A stretch of DNA of 64,000 nt from Plazaster borealis (GCA_021014325.1 CM037461.1:8275501-8339500); one strand, 5' to 3'; positions 11,105 to 23,130 are shown, counted from the stretch's first letter. Notes: a model not told the origin generated them from the letters alone. Numbers and translations are program-made.

Positions 11105-12370
11105 CCATGTTAACTCAGGAGAGTTATACTTCCTGGGTGAGGGGGGTGTTATTGAGTTAACACCAGTGTGGGAATAAGCTCCTTCTACTGCCCCAGCCAG
11201 GCGTAGCAGGGGGGTGTACCTGCATCGCCGGACCATTTCAAATTTATTTGAAAAGGCCTCATCATCTGAAGAGTAATCTTCAGTCATCCACAACACCTTG
11301 TCACTTGGGGTGTAAACTTCAATGCCGGGTCTACCTAGTTATCACTACCAGAAGCAAACTGCGCTGAGTTACCCCAACAGTCCATGTATTAACAGTTGAA
11401 GTTAAAGTTAGAAAGCCAACAGAGTATAGAGCACAGCGAAGGGGCTATCTAGCCCCGCTATCCAGCGCGCCAGGGTTAGCCACCCTCAGCAGTTCCCGTG
11501 TACATGACCATGGCAACCAGGGAGAAAAATTCGTCACAAAAACTTGGTAAGATACAAGTTGGCACAAGAATGAACACAGTGTAAAATGGGTTCATAAAAA
11601 CAAAATTGGGGAATTAAGCTTTAAATCAAAAAAATAACTATGCCGCTTCCGGACGGTTGCGTCAGCAGAAGTGACTGTGGTAAATAAAGATTGTAGCGCC
11701 CTCTAAAGTTGAGGCGCGAGTAATGTAAAATGGCGGCGCCAATGAGTCCGTCGTGCAGAAGAGTTGCGGTAAGAGACTTTGACAATTTTTACTATTTCGC
11801 TGTTTGAATTTACAATTTCTTATTGATGTTGAAGTAACGTCACAGGGAATTACATGTGTCTACTAATAAGGACACAACTTCGTTTTGTGATATTTGTATC
11901 TTGCTGTTCTTTTTAAAGCAAAAGATTGAGACTTGATGTTTATTCAATTATTGTTATTATTAATATTAGGCCTAACAATGACTTAACTAAATGACTAATG
12001 AGTGTAGGCCTGCAATGAAATGGTTGAATATTCTAAATTTGTTTGTCACCAGGTATGATTTAATGATCTAATGATTTAATGGAATCGGATTTTCCTTTTA
12101 AATGAATGTGAAACTGCCTGGTACAGTCAGTGATTAAATGACTTTGAATTTTAAGGAATGAGGAATATTTAATAGCCGACTTGTGGATACTGAAAACGGT
12201 TATGCTAATTAGCAGAAGTCAGTCACTAATTAATAACATACTTAGGATTTAAATACTTATTCAAGATAGGAAGATTGGACAAGTTTGATTTATAAGTTTT
12301 ACTCTGATTTAACCCAAATTTAGTTACATGTAAATGCGAGGACGCATTTGTGTTTTTAAGTCCGGGAGAG
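11105..12370 (+). other. 3' internal region of the LTR element
   Basis: No gene is supported. A purine tract (GGGTGAGGGGGG, 11135-11146) is followed by TGTTATTGAG, and TTAACA ends at 11394, so 11147-11394 could be a short LTR of another element; I found no partner copy. At 11731 an ATGGCGGCGCC with a GTAAGA donor about 40 bp later resembles a first exon, but nothing downstream supports it. A second purine tract (CGGGAGAG, about 12363-12370) directly precedes the 3' LTR and is the better polypurine-tract candidate. Confidence 0.45.
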
Positions 12371-12993
12371 TGCAACGAAAATACATTGTTACAAATAAAT
12401 TCTAGTCAGCACTCTTTATTTCTTCATAAACTTTATTTACCAGATTTTAGGAAAGATTAAAGAACAAGTTCAATGTTATATTTCAATGTAAAGAATTACT
12501 TTATACTTGTCAACCAAAAGTTGGATGACCTCTACAAGTTAAATTCACCTGTGCTGTATTTAGCCAAGGATTATTATGACTTAGAATAATCCTTGCGCTT
12601 GTGTTTAATGACCAATCAGAGTAGTGCAAGAGGCATTTTGTTGTGAGACGCTAGCTCCTTGCGCACCCTAAAAGTTATAAACGACGAGCCAAATGTGAGC
12701 TCGGAGTTCAGATCGTGACTTGTTTTAACCAGGTGAGAAGCGGCTAGACAGTACTAGGAAAGCGTCTTACAACCAAGGAGTGTTCGATTGGAGATGCACA
12801 TTGACGCTCCGACTCATCGTCATCCACATAGGCTTTTAACTTACGTAGGTTACGCACATGTATTATACAGAAATAAGTGAAGACATCTGATACCGAATAA
12901 AAGTGTTATCATGATTAGACGAGTAACTTGATCTCTGAGTGTACGTTCTTGCTGAGTCTATTACTTGATCAGGCGGTTTCCAGCCCCGTTACA
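12371..12993 (+). repeat. 3' LTR of the gypsy element
   Basis: The segment begins TGCAACG (TGTAACG in the 5' LTR) and ends CGTTACA. It matches 3023-3596 over its length, with a block of about 50 bp near 12708-12760 not in the 5' copy. Unequal length and several substitutions show that the insertion is not recent, or that gene conversion or recombination has occurred. Confidence 0.85.
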
Positions 12994-12995
12994 AC

Positions 12996-13284
12996 ACATT
13001 TTCATTTAAATCGTGAAACTTAACATTTTTATTTTATTTTCACCATAAATACACACTCTCATACCTTGCATATACTTTATTGTACATATATTTTCTATTA
13101 TTTATGAAGTTTTGTAAGTTGAACACTATTAAATAATATGTCTCATAAAAGAAATTTTGGATTATGTGAAATGAAATCAGTCTGTTTCTTCCTTCCAGCC
13201 TCAGTTTGCTAAGATTACTTTGAATACAAGAAAGCAAGATGGTTGTATCATGATCTGGGTCTATCCAACACATAACCATTATAT
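12996..13284 (+). repeat. Right copy of 289-bp direct duplication
   Basis: This is the same orientation and length as 2734-3022. It begins two bases after the 3' LTR terminus and then continues into sequence (GTACACGG...) not found left of the provirus. Confidence 0.8.
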
Positions 13285-13390
13285 GTACACGGTGTAATGT
13301 CTGTTTGATTTACTGCATAGTGCAACTAAGACACAACTTGAGTTTTAAATATTATCTTCTGTATAGCATCAAATTGTGTATATCATAAAC

Positions 13391-14003
13391 TTTGCTCAAA
13401 ACCATTATGCACAAATGGTAGGTTCGAACACTAGGAATGTTCAATGGGCATGAATATAAAAACACTGTTTTATAAATTTTAACTTGAAACTATTACAACT
13501 CGTACATTGCATAGTCACTACAGCACCAACTAATAACATGCGAACAGTATGAGATAACTGTCACAAAATATTGGAATTGCCACTAAATAATCAATTGAAC
13601 ACGTCTATGTGTGACTTTGCTAAAAACCATTATGCACAAAAGGTAGGTTCGAACACTAGGAATGTTCAATGGGCATGAATATAAAAACACTGTTTTATAA
13701 AGTTTAACTTGAAACTATTACAACTCGTACATAGCATAGTCACTGCAGCACCAACTAATAACATGCGAACGGTATGAGATAACCGTCACAAAATATTAGA
13801 ATTGCCACTAATTAGTCAAGTGAACACGTCTATGTGTGACTTTGCTCAAAACCATTAAATGCACAAATGGTAGGTTCGAACACTAGGAATGTTCAATGGG
13901 CATGAATATAAAAACACTATTTTATAAATTTTTACTTGAAACTATTACAACTTGTAAATAGGATAGTCACTGCAGCACCAACTAAATAACATGCAAACAG
14001 TAT
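13391..14003 (+). repeat. 225-bp tandem repeat, about 2.7 copies
   Basis: The block beginning ACCATTA...GCACAAA recurs at 13401, 13626 and 13851, exactly 225 bp apart. Each copy contains GGTAGGTTCGAACACTAGG and AACTCGTACAT-like segments. It is noncoding. The third copy is truncated and runs into unrelated sequence at about 14003. Confidence 0.85.
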
Positions 14004-14221
14004 GATTTGTTTGTTCTGCCTTTATATTTTTGTATAATTGCATGGCACTCTTATAAATACAAGCAAATACAAGCAAAAACACCTCTTGTTATTGTTCTGG
14101 GTTTTTTCACTCCTCTCTGTCTTCACTGCCATTCTTCTCTACAGCAGATCTGCCAACACTTGCATCTTACAATTAGGGAGATTTTGTACGACAATCAGGG
14201 AGATTTAATTAGACGTAATAA

Positions 14222-14400
14222 TTGCATCAGTTGATTGAATACTAATTTTGTTTTTGCCCTCCACCAATGTGTAATAAGCACTTTTGAGTCCTATGAAGAA
14301 AAAAACCCAGGCAACTCGGGTGGGATTCGAACCCATGACTCCCACATGACTAGAGTAGATGTCATAACCACTAGACCACCGAGCTCGCCCGGAACACTTA
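14222..14400 (-). mobile_element. tRNA-derived SINE
   Basis: Read on the minus strand, the head (about 14390-14312) carries a pol III A-box-like TGGTCTAGTGG and a B-box GGTTCGAATCC, resembling a Glu/Asp-type tRNA. The anticodon arm does not fold canonically, so it is not a functional tRNA. A body with GTGCTTATTACACATTGG and CAAAATTAGTATTC follows. The same head and body occur at 22322-22480 and its mirror 59006-59165. A similar tail fragment lies near 14448-14490. Confidence 0.7.
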
Positions 14401-14490
14401 TCTCAGGTTAGAAGTCTTATTAGGGGCGGTTACCAATTTAATCAGTAGTGTAGGACAAAAACAAAATTAGTATTCATTCCTCGATGCAGT

Positions 14491-15580
14491 TATTACGCCC
14501 ACATAATTGTTTAGCGTAACAAAAATTATGAACACTTATCTCAGATTAAAAGTTGGAAAATTTACTCTTTTTGTTGGCAATTTGTCTGCTATGAAAAAAC
14601 CCATACTAGTCGGTCCATTCATGATCAGCAATGTGGTTGATGAGTGCCAGAACCTTAGCACTCATCATAGAGTAAGTCTTGTCACGTTGGCTGGTCTTCC
14701 TGCCATGATCAGGATTGATCTTCAAGAAGCACCTTTTGAAAGAGAGCAGAAAAAGAAAAATCAAAATATACATTATTCACATCAAAACAGGTTGTAGCAA
14801 AAGAGAAAAAGAATATGCTGCACACACTTTAACCGGCATCAGAAAATAAATCTAAATTTCATGCAATGTGTATAGACTCCAATCCATTTTTGAAAAACAA
14901 AACCAAACTTTTGGGTTATGTCAGCCTGTGGATTTGTTTCTGCAGGCCTTGGGAAAGCACTGCACAAATCATTGTAAGGGTAAAAACAAAAGTTGGGTTA
15001 GAAACTTTGTATGATGGAGGTTTGCAGTGTCACCATGTAATGATAATCTGTCTTTGAGTTAGGATGTCTCTGAAAAGAACCGTTGCAAGTTTCCATCAGT
15101 ATGCTCTGATCATCTTCAGGAGAATGCTGGACTCTGATGCTGCATAAGAACTGTTAATGCAGATCAGCTTAAATGCATGATGGCAGGGAACTGAAACTTG
15201 ATGATGCTTGGGAAAGCTCAATCCTCTGCATGATCCTGAGAGTGGTGTAAGTGGGTGTGCTCTCTGTTTCAGTAGGTACATGTACAAGCACAGGGACAGT
15301 GAGGAGTGGTGGGTGGGGGCTAGAGGACACAAGGGTATAGATGACCCTGAAAAGCAGTCTAAATTATAGGGGAACTAAAGGAGACTAATGGGGCGTAGGG
15401 AGTAACCATGGATATAGGAGATCCATTGGTCAGGAAGAGAATGAGCCAAATGTCACGTTTGTGGAATCCGATGTCTTTATGGTGTTGTGCATATAGATCT
15501 ACAATCCCGGCCATATCTCGTTGGGCCCCCCTGCCCCCTTTCAATGTTGGTTCCAATTGCCGACTGTGTTCTGAGTTACA
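14491..15580. other. No recognised gene
   Basis: An open stretch at 14507-14797 (plus) encodes 96 residues without recognisable motifs. The minus strand from 15640 down to about 15359 may be decayed continuation of the SAMD3-like fragment, but I cannot follow the frame. Nothing else is supported. Confidence 0.35.
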
Positions 15581-15581
15581 G

Positions 15582-16205
15582 TCAACATTGCGCGGGGGGC
15601 GGGGGACAAATGTTTTGAATGTGATCGGGAAGTAGTGCACAGGGAATTGTTGTACATAACGTCAGGAAAGGGTGGCCCAAGCATTTTGGCCTGGATTGTA
15701 GCGCAGAACACAATGTCTCCACAATATTCAGTCCTACAAGCTGCTTGAAGTGGCTACTCATCCCAGCCTTTGTGAAGAGGAAAGGCCAGTCCTTCATTAG
15801 AACTACAATGGGTGCACCGCTGTTAATATCAAATCTTTGGGTAAAAAATGTCAATGTCATTTTCTCCATCACTGCTGACATGCTGTCATCAGTATTTCTG
15901 GAGTTCTGATGGAGATCTTCCAGTTCTTCCTGTACTACACGAAGAGACTCCTCATCGTGCCCCTCCAGTGGACCATCTGGCTGCCGAGCAACGCATCCAT
16001 ACCTATCTTTCTTTGGAGCTGGTGGAGTTGGGTTTCCTTCTATCTCAGCCGTACTGCGTTTCCTCTTGGACTGTTGGTTGTTCATCTATTGACATTCTCC
16101 CACCTGCCCTGTAGTTGCTTGGCTAGTGAATGGTACCCGTTTCCAACTCTATCACCTTTTTAGTCTATCTTCAAGAGAGTCAGGGTGGGCATGATCAATC
16201 TTTCT
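15582..16205 (-). pseudogene. SAMD3-like repeat gene, C-terminal side of the transposon insertion
   Basis: Read from 16205 downward, the sequence gives KIDHAHPDSLEDRLK, then after a frameshift GNGYHSLAKQLQGRWENVNR. After another shift comes an open stretch (16085-15582) with MEKMTLTF and LMKDWPFLF. These match my memory of the repeated 'sterile alpha motif domain-containing protein 3-like' family of fish and invertebrates, where a GxGYxSLxxQLxxRxxNxNR segment precedes a 'WPALF' segment. The gene continues on the far side of the transposon at 23855-24043. Several frameshifts make this copy dead. Family naming is from memory; continuity across the insertion is seen directly. Confidence 0.6.
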
Positions 16206-16225
16206 GGGTCTGTCCACACTAATGG
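16206..16225 (+). repeat. Left terminal inverted repeat of the Sola-like transposon
   Basis: GGGTCTGTCCACACTAATGG is a perfect inverse match to 23835-23854; after one or two mismatches CCATT...GG also matches. It is preceded by TTCT. Confidence 0.9.
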
Positions 16226-16609
16226 ACCATTGGGGTCGCCGCATGTAGTACATAATTAAATCAGTGCATATTTCACATAAACATGACCCAAAATTGTCTC
16301 AAACATAATAAATGTTATTCTTGACACGTTGTTTAATAAAAAAAAACAGTTTGAAAAATATGTGATTTTGTTCACGTTTTTTGGGGAGCTATCATTAAAT
16401 ATGTCCAGCTGTATTAGTGGCGCTCAGTTGTGACAGTCCGAGTCTCACGATTTACATTTTCTCTAAAAGAATATTTATGAGAAACAAAATACATCACAAT
16501 TTAACTTTAAAATAAGAATGTGTTGATATTTACTTGGGAAAACACTTTACTTCCGATTTTGGGGTGTTTTAACAAATTTTTGGTGCATTTTATTTTCGAA
16601 TTTAGTTCG

Positions 16610-17060
16610 TAATCACGTCTGTCCAAAAAATTACGAACGTAATCATCCCCGTGAAATTAAATTTAAAATGCAAATCACGGCCCAAGAAGTAGTTTTAGAA
16701 CAGAAAACAACCGAACTTGTCATCTTGCTATCAGTTTCTTTTTGTTTCTTTTTGCAATCAGTCACAACGGAAAAAGATTCTCGAAATGATAAATGTCTGT
16801 CCAATTAAAATTAAGTTCGTAACAATCGAAGGTTTCCCGCCAATTCTTGAGAAACTTTGCCGAGATCGCTAAAAAGCGCGAACTATGAGCACACAACATA
16901 CGCTACGTAAGGGCGCACAGAAGTCGTACATTCAACTCCACTGTGGCGACATAGGAGCCTCGAAGACCGGTCGGTCAAAAGGCGGTCGAATTTGCAGGTA
17001 AGTTTACGAACTTAATTGATGTTACGAACTTGACAGTTTTCCACCATGATATGCCTCACA
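16610..17060. repeat. Left subterminal motifs with CTGTCC and TTACGAAC
   Basis: CTGTCC followed within about 20 bp by TTACGAAC or TTCGTAAC occurs near 16619 and 16796. TTACGAACTTGACAG lies near 17031. These resemble the motifs in the 127-bp repeats that follow and in the array near the right end, and are candidate transposase-binding sites. Confidence 0.5.
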
Positions 17061-17160
17061 ATTCAAGTTGTTACCACAAAGGAAGTTAAACATGTTTATT
17101 GCTTTTATTTTGTGGGGATTTTATAAGTTTTGTGATTATGATATTTTTCCTCCCTCTTGT

Positions 17161-17540
17161 TGAATTTGCACTGGTAACCATTATTGTGCAGATTTGACAG
17201 ACCCGCGCAAAACGGTGTACCAGGCCACAAAACTGGTTCGTAACTGGGACAGAAATCTACAGACGCCGTTCGTAAAAGGGACAGAAGTTGAATTTGCACT
17301 GGTAACCATTATTGTGCGTATGACAGACCCGCGCAAAACGGTGTACCAGGCCACAAAACTGGTTCGTAACTGGGACAGAAATCTACAGACGCCGTTCGTA
17401 AAAGGGACAGAAGTTGAATTTGCACTGGTAACCACTATTGTGCAGATTCGTCAGACCCGCGCAAAACAGTGTACCAGGCCGCAAAACTTGTTCGCAACTG
17501 GGACAGAAATCTAAAGACGCCGTTCGTAAAATCCATATCA
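17161..17540 (+). repeat. 127-bp tandem repeat, three copies, carrying subterminal motifs
   Basis: TGAATTTGCACTGGTAACCA begins at 17161, 17289 and 17415. Each unit includes GTTCGTAACTGGGACAG (GTTCGCAACTGGGACAG in the third); the first two also contain CGTTCGTAAAAGGGACAG, the third only its CCGTTCGTAAAA part. It is noncoding, though repeat translation gives open frames on both strands. The inverted copy in the right arm reaches the window end inside the third unit. Confidence 0.85.
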
Positions 17541-18370
17541 CAACTGGATAAGGGGAAAACATGCATAATATCACAACTGGGTTAGGGGAAACCACAGAAC
17601 GCTAGGCCTTTTTCCGTATCATCAACAACAACCACCGTGACCTACCATTAAAATATAAATTATAAAATCCCAACGCTAACCCACATCCCAACGCTTAACC
17701 CACATGCACACCTAGATTGAAAGCAGGAATGTTTTTGCCAAAAGTACATTTTTGGGAGGGAATTTGGAATTGGATGACTCAAGTAAAAAAAAAATTTTTT
17801 TTTTTTAATTTAAAAAAAAAATTTTTTTTAAGGGTAAGCATAATTAATTTGGTACAGTCAGACAATCTGGGTTTTTTTCACTTCCAGGTGTTTTGAATTT
17901 TTACTGATAAAATTAAAAGGTATAATTTCATTGGAGAATGTTTTGGGAAATTCTCATGAATGTCATCACGTAGTTTGAAAATAAACGTGTGTCTATTCCA
18001 CGTCATTTTTTTTTTCAAGCCTGTAAAGGGACATAGAAAAATATAAATTAATATCGTGGGCACGATTAATTACATCTTGCACACCATTTAATTTGTGATA
18101 AGGTGGGAAATCGTGCGCACAGTATTTAAATTAAATCTTGTGCACGATATAATTACATTGTGCGTACAATAAGTTTAAATTTTCTGTCCCCTTGCAGGCT
18201 CTATGGGTTTTAAACTTGTTTTCCCCTTTTGAACGTTTTTGTGAAAGCTTTGCTAACTTTGTATTGTCACTTAGCAATATATACACCACAAAGGTGTTCA
18301 CTTTTTTTGGGGGGGGGGGGGGTTCCACCTCAATCATATAACTGCACTTGGTCAATTTATTGTAGTTTTT
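17541..18370. other. 5' region of gene A
   Basis: No gene is seen. There is a long A/T hairpin-like tract at about 17789-17831. At 18055-18170 short segments such as GTGCACGAT and GTGCGCAC alternate with TTAATT blocks. A poly-G run lies at about 18308-18322. Immediately upstream of the start codon a pyrimidine-rich acceptor (CTGTAG, ending 18386) suggests an intron in the 5' UTR. Confidence 0.45.
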
Positions 18371-18394
18371 GGTTTGTTCTCTGTAGGTTCAAAG

Positions 18395-21300
18395 ATGAAA
18401 TTTAAACAGAGCAATAAGTGTCATGGGGATAAACGAGCAGAAAAGGCTGCTGCAAATAAAAAGGCTGTTCATCTTTATCTTCAACGCATGAAGCAGGGTA
18501 GACCAGAAGAATATGATGAGTTTCGAGCAAAGGAATCATTACGGCTGAGAAACTTCAGGAAAAGTATGTCTGATGAGAAAAGAGCTGCATACAATTCAAA
18601 GTCAAAAGAGAGAATGAGGAAGGCAAGAGAAAGGAAAAAGCAAGCAACTATGGCAGTAGGAGTGGCAAAGCAGCAGAATGCCAGCTATAGTTGCCCACAG
18701 ACAAGGGGAAAAGCACTTACAAAGAGAGAAAAACAAATACAACAAAGAGAATACTGGAAACTGAAGAAACAAGAACAGAGAAGCAAGATGTCCAGTCAAA
18801 AGAAGAGAAGAATTAGAGAAAAGGATAGATCTGCAAAGCAAGTAATAAGGGGAGATCAAATAGCCATGAAGATGCAGCAGCCACCAGTATTGGAGCCAAC
18901 CACTTTATCTGGGCCATTCTGTTCACCCGCAGCCAAAAGAAAAGCATTGTCGAGGTGCAAGCCAAAACTACCGAAATCATCCGATAAGTATGCCACAGTT
19001 GTAGAGGCGTTAATCACAACAGCCAGCCCACGAAAGAAGTCGGCTCTTGAAAGAAAAGGCATCAGTTTACAAGCAGCAAATGAAGAAAAGGCAGCTAAAG
19101 AAATAGTCAGTTGTGTCAGGCGTACATGCATGACTGCTGATCGGAAAAGAAGGCGTAATTTTGTCCAGCAATTGGGAGCCAACTTGAAAGATTCTAGGCA
19201 TGGGATGAAAAGCAAGATTTGCAGGTCATTAGGTTTTGAAAAGAAGTATTTGAAGAAGTACATGCACACAACAAGAAATCTTGACTCTGCAACCACTCGC
19301 TCCGATGCTGTTGCTGCAAGCACTAAAAGTGCAGTTGAAGAATTCTACAGTCGGCCAGATATCTCAACTGAGCTCCCAAACAAGAAAACCGTGACAAAAG
19401 GACAATCAAAGCCAAAACACATCCTCCAGAGGACTATCGAAGAAACTTTCAAAAGCTTCCATGCAGCAAATCCAATGATCATCTTGTCAAAGTCAAAGTT
19501 TGCCTCCCTTCGTCCTAAGAACATTGTTGTTCAAAGTCAGTCCAAGTGGATCCAATGCCTTTGCGAATATTGTGAAAATGTGGACTTGAAAATAAAAGCG
19601 ATCAACAAAGTTGTATCAGCAAAAAAACAAAAGTGCAGGATAAGGGACAGATATCATGCTACTGATATGACAATGTGTGAAAGTTCACTGATGTATAGAC
19701 ATCTACAATGCATCGACAGAAAATGCGACGATTGTGGAGGGCACCAGATTAGCAACTATCTGAAGCCACTTCTTGAGAAGGAAGGCAACTTGGACACAAG
19801 TTGGCAGAAGTGGGGAACAACACTCTACAAGGGCAAACCTAAAAAATCAATCCTGAGAGTACAAAGCACGCTCCAGGACCTAATAGCTGAGCTCGAAACG
19901 GAGTTTTCAACTTTCTCTGCACACCTCTTCCAAGCCAGATGGCAGCAAAACCAGTTCTCATCACTCATACGCAATCCTCCTACAAAGACAGTCATCTTGG
20001 TGACGGATTTTTCGGAGAACTTTACATGTAGTCTACAGCGCGAAGTACAAAGTGCTCACTGGACGCAAACACAAGTATCACTCCATCCGATGGTTGCATT
20101 TTACAGGTGCCAAAGTTGTGGAAATGGTGATGATCCAGTTAGAGAGGCTGTTGATATAATCAGCGATGATCTTGTACATGATGCTCATGCAGTTAACCAT
20201 TTTATCCAAGGAGCAACGTGGTACCTACAGCAAGTGAGGGGGCTCGACGTCTCAAGACTTATTCAGTGGTCAGATGGATGTGCTTCACAGTACAAAAGCA
20301 AATTGCCATTCATGGACATTGCACATGCATCCAAGGACACTGGCTTAAAAATGGTGGAACGTAACTTTTTCGGTAGCAGGCATGGCAAAAATCCGTGTGA
20401 TGGGGAGGGAGGTGTAGTCAAGAGCTGTGTCACAAGAGCAGTGAAATCTGAAGAGGATGTATTGATCAGCGATGCACAATCCTTTTATGAATTTTGTACA
20501 AGAAGGTTGACAAAGGGTAGCCTTGCTGAAGATGGAACCTGCCAACATTCCAGAAGGAAGTTCTTGTTTGTGAACAAACAGGATATTAAACGAGAACGAC
20601 CCGACAGAACAGATGTGAGCACACTAAAAGGAACAAGAAAACTGCATGCCATTGTTGGACTGGGTGCTTCCCGTGTCAAGGTCCGTAGACTCTCCTGTTT
20701 CTGTACACACTGTGAAGATCCTTCTTCCACAGGTCGATGTGAGAACTACTTCTACACAAATGAGTGGATGGAGGAGAGACTTCAAAAAGGGGTGCAAAAA
20801 CAACTATCGCATACATCAGGGAACACAGAACAAGCAGGTATTCAACAATTGAAATACATGTACATTCATGAATAATAGAAAACTTACACAAACTGTGATT
20901 TTGAGGAGTGAGTTTATTCTAAAGTTTTGTTACATTTTTACATTTTCCTTATTCTGCAGCAAGTGCAGTGCAGCAGATGAGTGAAGAGAATCTGGCAAGC
21001 AGCCCCAATGAGTTACTTGATATAGATGAAGAAGCAGGTATGTGTATGCTTGTTGAGTACATCTGCAAGTTCAAAATTAAGGTGACTGAATAGTTATTAT
21101 GTGTTATTGAACTCTGGAAGTATTACTCAGAGAGGTTTGCGGTAACACCATGTGAACGACCCAAAAGTATTCCAAAATGTACACAGTGTAACAAACTGAT
21201 ACATGTATATAAATTTGTTAATTTCTCCACACTGCATCAAGTGCATTACTGAAAGCAAATGGAATAGACTTGATCAGCAACATTGGGGACTTCATGGATG

Positions 21301-21957
21301 ACAGTGAAACAACAGGTATGTTTACATTGAATACAAGTCTAAAGAGAAAAAGGTCAGACATTTAATGTCTCTCTTTTCATAGAATTCTTACTATTAAAAT
21401 CAAAATATGGGCACTTCTTTATATTTGACTTTTGCATTTGTTTTCTTCCCCTGTGCAGTAACTTTGTCTCTTCATTCAGCTGTTCAAGACCTACAATGCT
21501 CTGTGGACTTGCCTAGTGATAATGAAGCTACAGGTACGTTTTCATTCCATAATTTTATCCCCTACAATCAACACACCATCCCCTTCAAGTAGCCTAAAAG
21601 GACTCCAGTATTTGAAAATAATGGTCAACTATTACTTTTAAAGTGTTTACATATTTTCTTTCGTTGGCAGGCCTGAACAACAGCAAAGCAGGGGATGTCA
21701 AATGTGGAGACTGGTGTGTCGTCAAATACGACGATTCAACATTCCAGGTGTCGTTGAACAAATTGTGGATAACGACTACAGAGTCTCAGTCATGGTGAAG
21801 GCTGGAAGGAACCAATGGCGATGGCCAGAACCAATGGCGATGGCCAGAACCAGCAGACTGTCTTTGGTATGAACAGCAACATGTCATCAAAACCATATCT
21901 CCACCGGATTTGGTTGGGTCACGTGGACTTTTTCGTTTCACCGACAATGAGCCTTGA
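18395..21957 (+). CDS. Gene A: multi-exon DDE transposase, Sola-like
   Basis: Predicted transposase of the 7.65-kb element. I start at ATG 18395, just after a splice acceptor; exon 1 runs to 20837. Residues 1-170 are Lys/Arg-rich, probably DNA-binding and coiled. The catalytic-like core has TDFSEN (D538), WSDGCASQ (D627) and HGKNPCDGEGG (H663, D669, E671), a pattern shared with gene D. A cysteine cluster (SCFCTHCED...GRCENYF) closes exon 1. Phase-1 exons follow: 20960-21037, 21238-21315, 21459-21533, then 21671-21957. The last encodes a WCVVKYDD...RWPEPADCLWY Tudor/SH3-like segment. Defects: the exon 3 acceptor is CAT here (CAG in the right arm), the last exon has a one-base deletion seen in both arms, and this arm has a 19-bp tandem duplication at about 21812-21849. 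Exon 1 is fully open. The superfamily is my inference. Confidence 0.75.
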
Positions 21958-21999
21958 ATTTGTTTATTTCTGTATGAAATGTTGTTTCAAGTTTTTCAA

Positions 22000-23130
22000 A
22001 TTTGAACTCTTTGAAGTGTTAATGTCAGTTTTGAAATGTTATTTGAAATGAACTGATAATGAGAAGTGCATTTTAGTGTAGAAAATATGCTTTCTTTACT
22101 TGATTGTCATTCACAGTGTTTTCCTATTTGCCAGTAACTTGAAAAATGGGCAATTTATGAACAATCCAACATTTTTAATTCATCCATTTGGATAAGTGGT
22201 GATGAGTCATTTTGGCACTGAAATGATGTTGGATGTAAACTTCAGAGGAAGAGTATTATACAGTACAATACAAACACCCAATTTCAGTATGCAAGGAGCA
22301 TCGTTTGTAATTAATTCAGCAAACATCTGCTCTAGAATTGGCAATGGTCCTGGGTTCAAATCCCACCCAAGTAAAATGCCTGAGAATGTTTCACAGAAAT
22401 AGGGAAAGTACCGAGTATACAGTGCTTATACACATTGGTGTAAGGGTAAAACCAAATAATATTCTTTATCCCGATGCATATTTAACATCTAGAAAAAAGG
22501 TTGCTCTGCACGATTTGTTCTCGAGCAACTTCTCACCTGTGTGTGGAGGGACTCTCTTCAGTCATCCAGCTTGATCTGCTACGGACATGGACTGCCACTT
22601 TCTTACAATTTTAATTAATTGTTATATTCAATGTATTTGTCCAAAATATATAAAGGTATTGACGAACTAATTTTTATCATACACAAAAGAAGTTTCAACA
22701 TTCCCAGTACAAGAACTACTAGAGCTATCAAATAGCTTGAACTTATGAAAAACTGAATAGCTTTGATCTAATAGTAGTACATGAGAACAAACACAAGGAA
22801 TGCAAGAGACTTGAGTGATGCTTTTCATGTTGTAAACTCAAACTGAAAAGATGGTTTTTCTAGCAAGAACTGGGTGTTGTGGAAGTTTGATACTTCAAAA
22901 GGCTTCTGACTGAATCTCACCTGAGACCAAGGTTATGCTAAGTTGAATTTAAATCATATACATGTACATTGTACACTGTTACTTATGTCTGGTGGTGCAA
23001 AGCAATACATTGATCTTGATTCTTCAAGGTGTATGAGAAATCACTGTCTACCTTGTGTTTTATTGAACCCATGTCATTTAACCAAACAAGATATTTTACT
23101 TAAAAAGTGCATTTAATAAAAATGTTCATT
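22000..23130. other. 3' flank of gene A, containing a SINE
   Basis: No gene is seen. At 22322-22480 (plus) a tRNA-like B box (GGTTCAAATCC) and a GTGCTTATACACATTGGTG body mark a second copy of the SINE at 14222-14400. The A-box half is degraded. The rest is AT-rich sequence without detected structure. Confidence 0.55.

Noticed and set aside
11731..11775. First exon of a host gene (ATGGCGGCGCC with GTAAGA donor)
   Set aside because: It lies between the LTRs, with no recognisable downstream exon and no promoter evidence beyond CpG richness.
13391..14003. CRISPR-like array or satellite origin
   Set aside because: Fewer than three long, nearly identical 225-bp units without unique spacers in an animal genome; simply a tandem repeat.
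14312..14390. Possible functional tRNA gene on the minus strand
   Set aside because: A and B boxes are good, but the anticodon arm does not form a standard 5-bp stem with a 7-nt loop, acceptor pairing is imperfect, and the same head-body unit recurs at 22.3 kb. It is a SINE.
15848..16163. Plus-strand ORFs opposite the SAMD3-like fragment
   Set aside because: They are antisense to coding-like sequence on the minus strand and have no family resemblance of their own.
17181..17514. Overlapping open frames on both strands with repeated peptide units
   Set aside because: They are translations of the 127-bp subterminal tandem repeat; both strands are open because the unit length and composition lack stops, and no gene signal exists.
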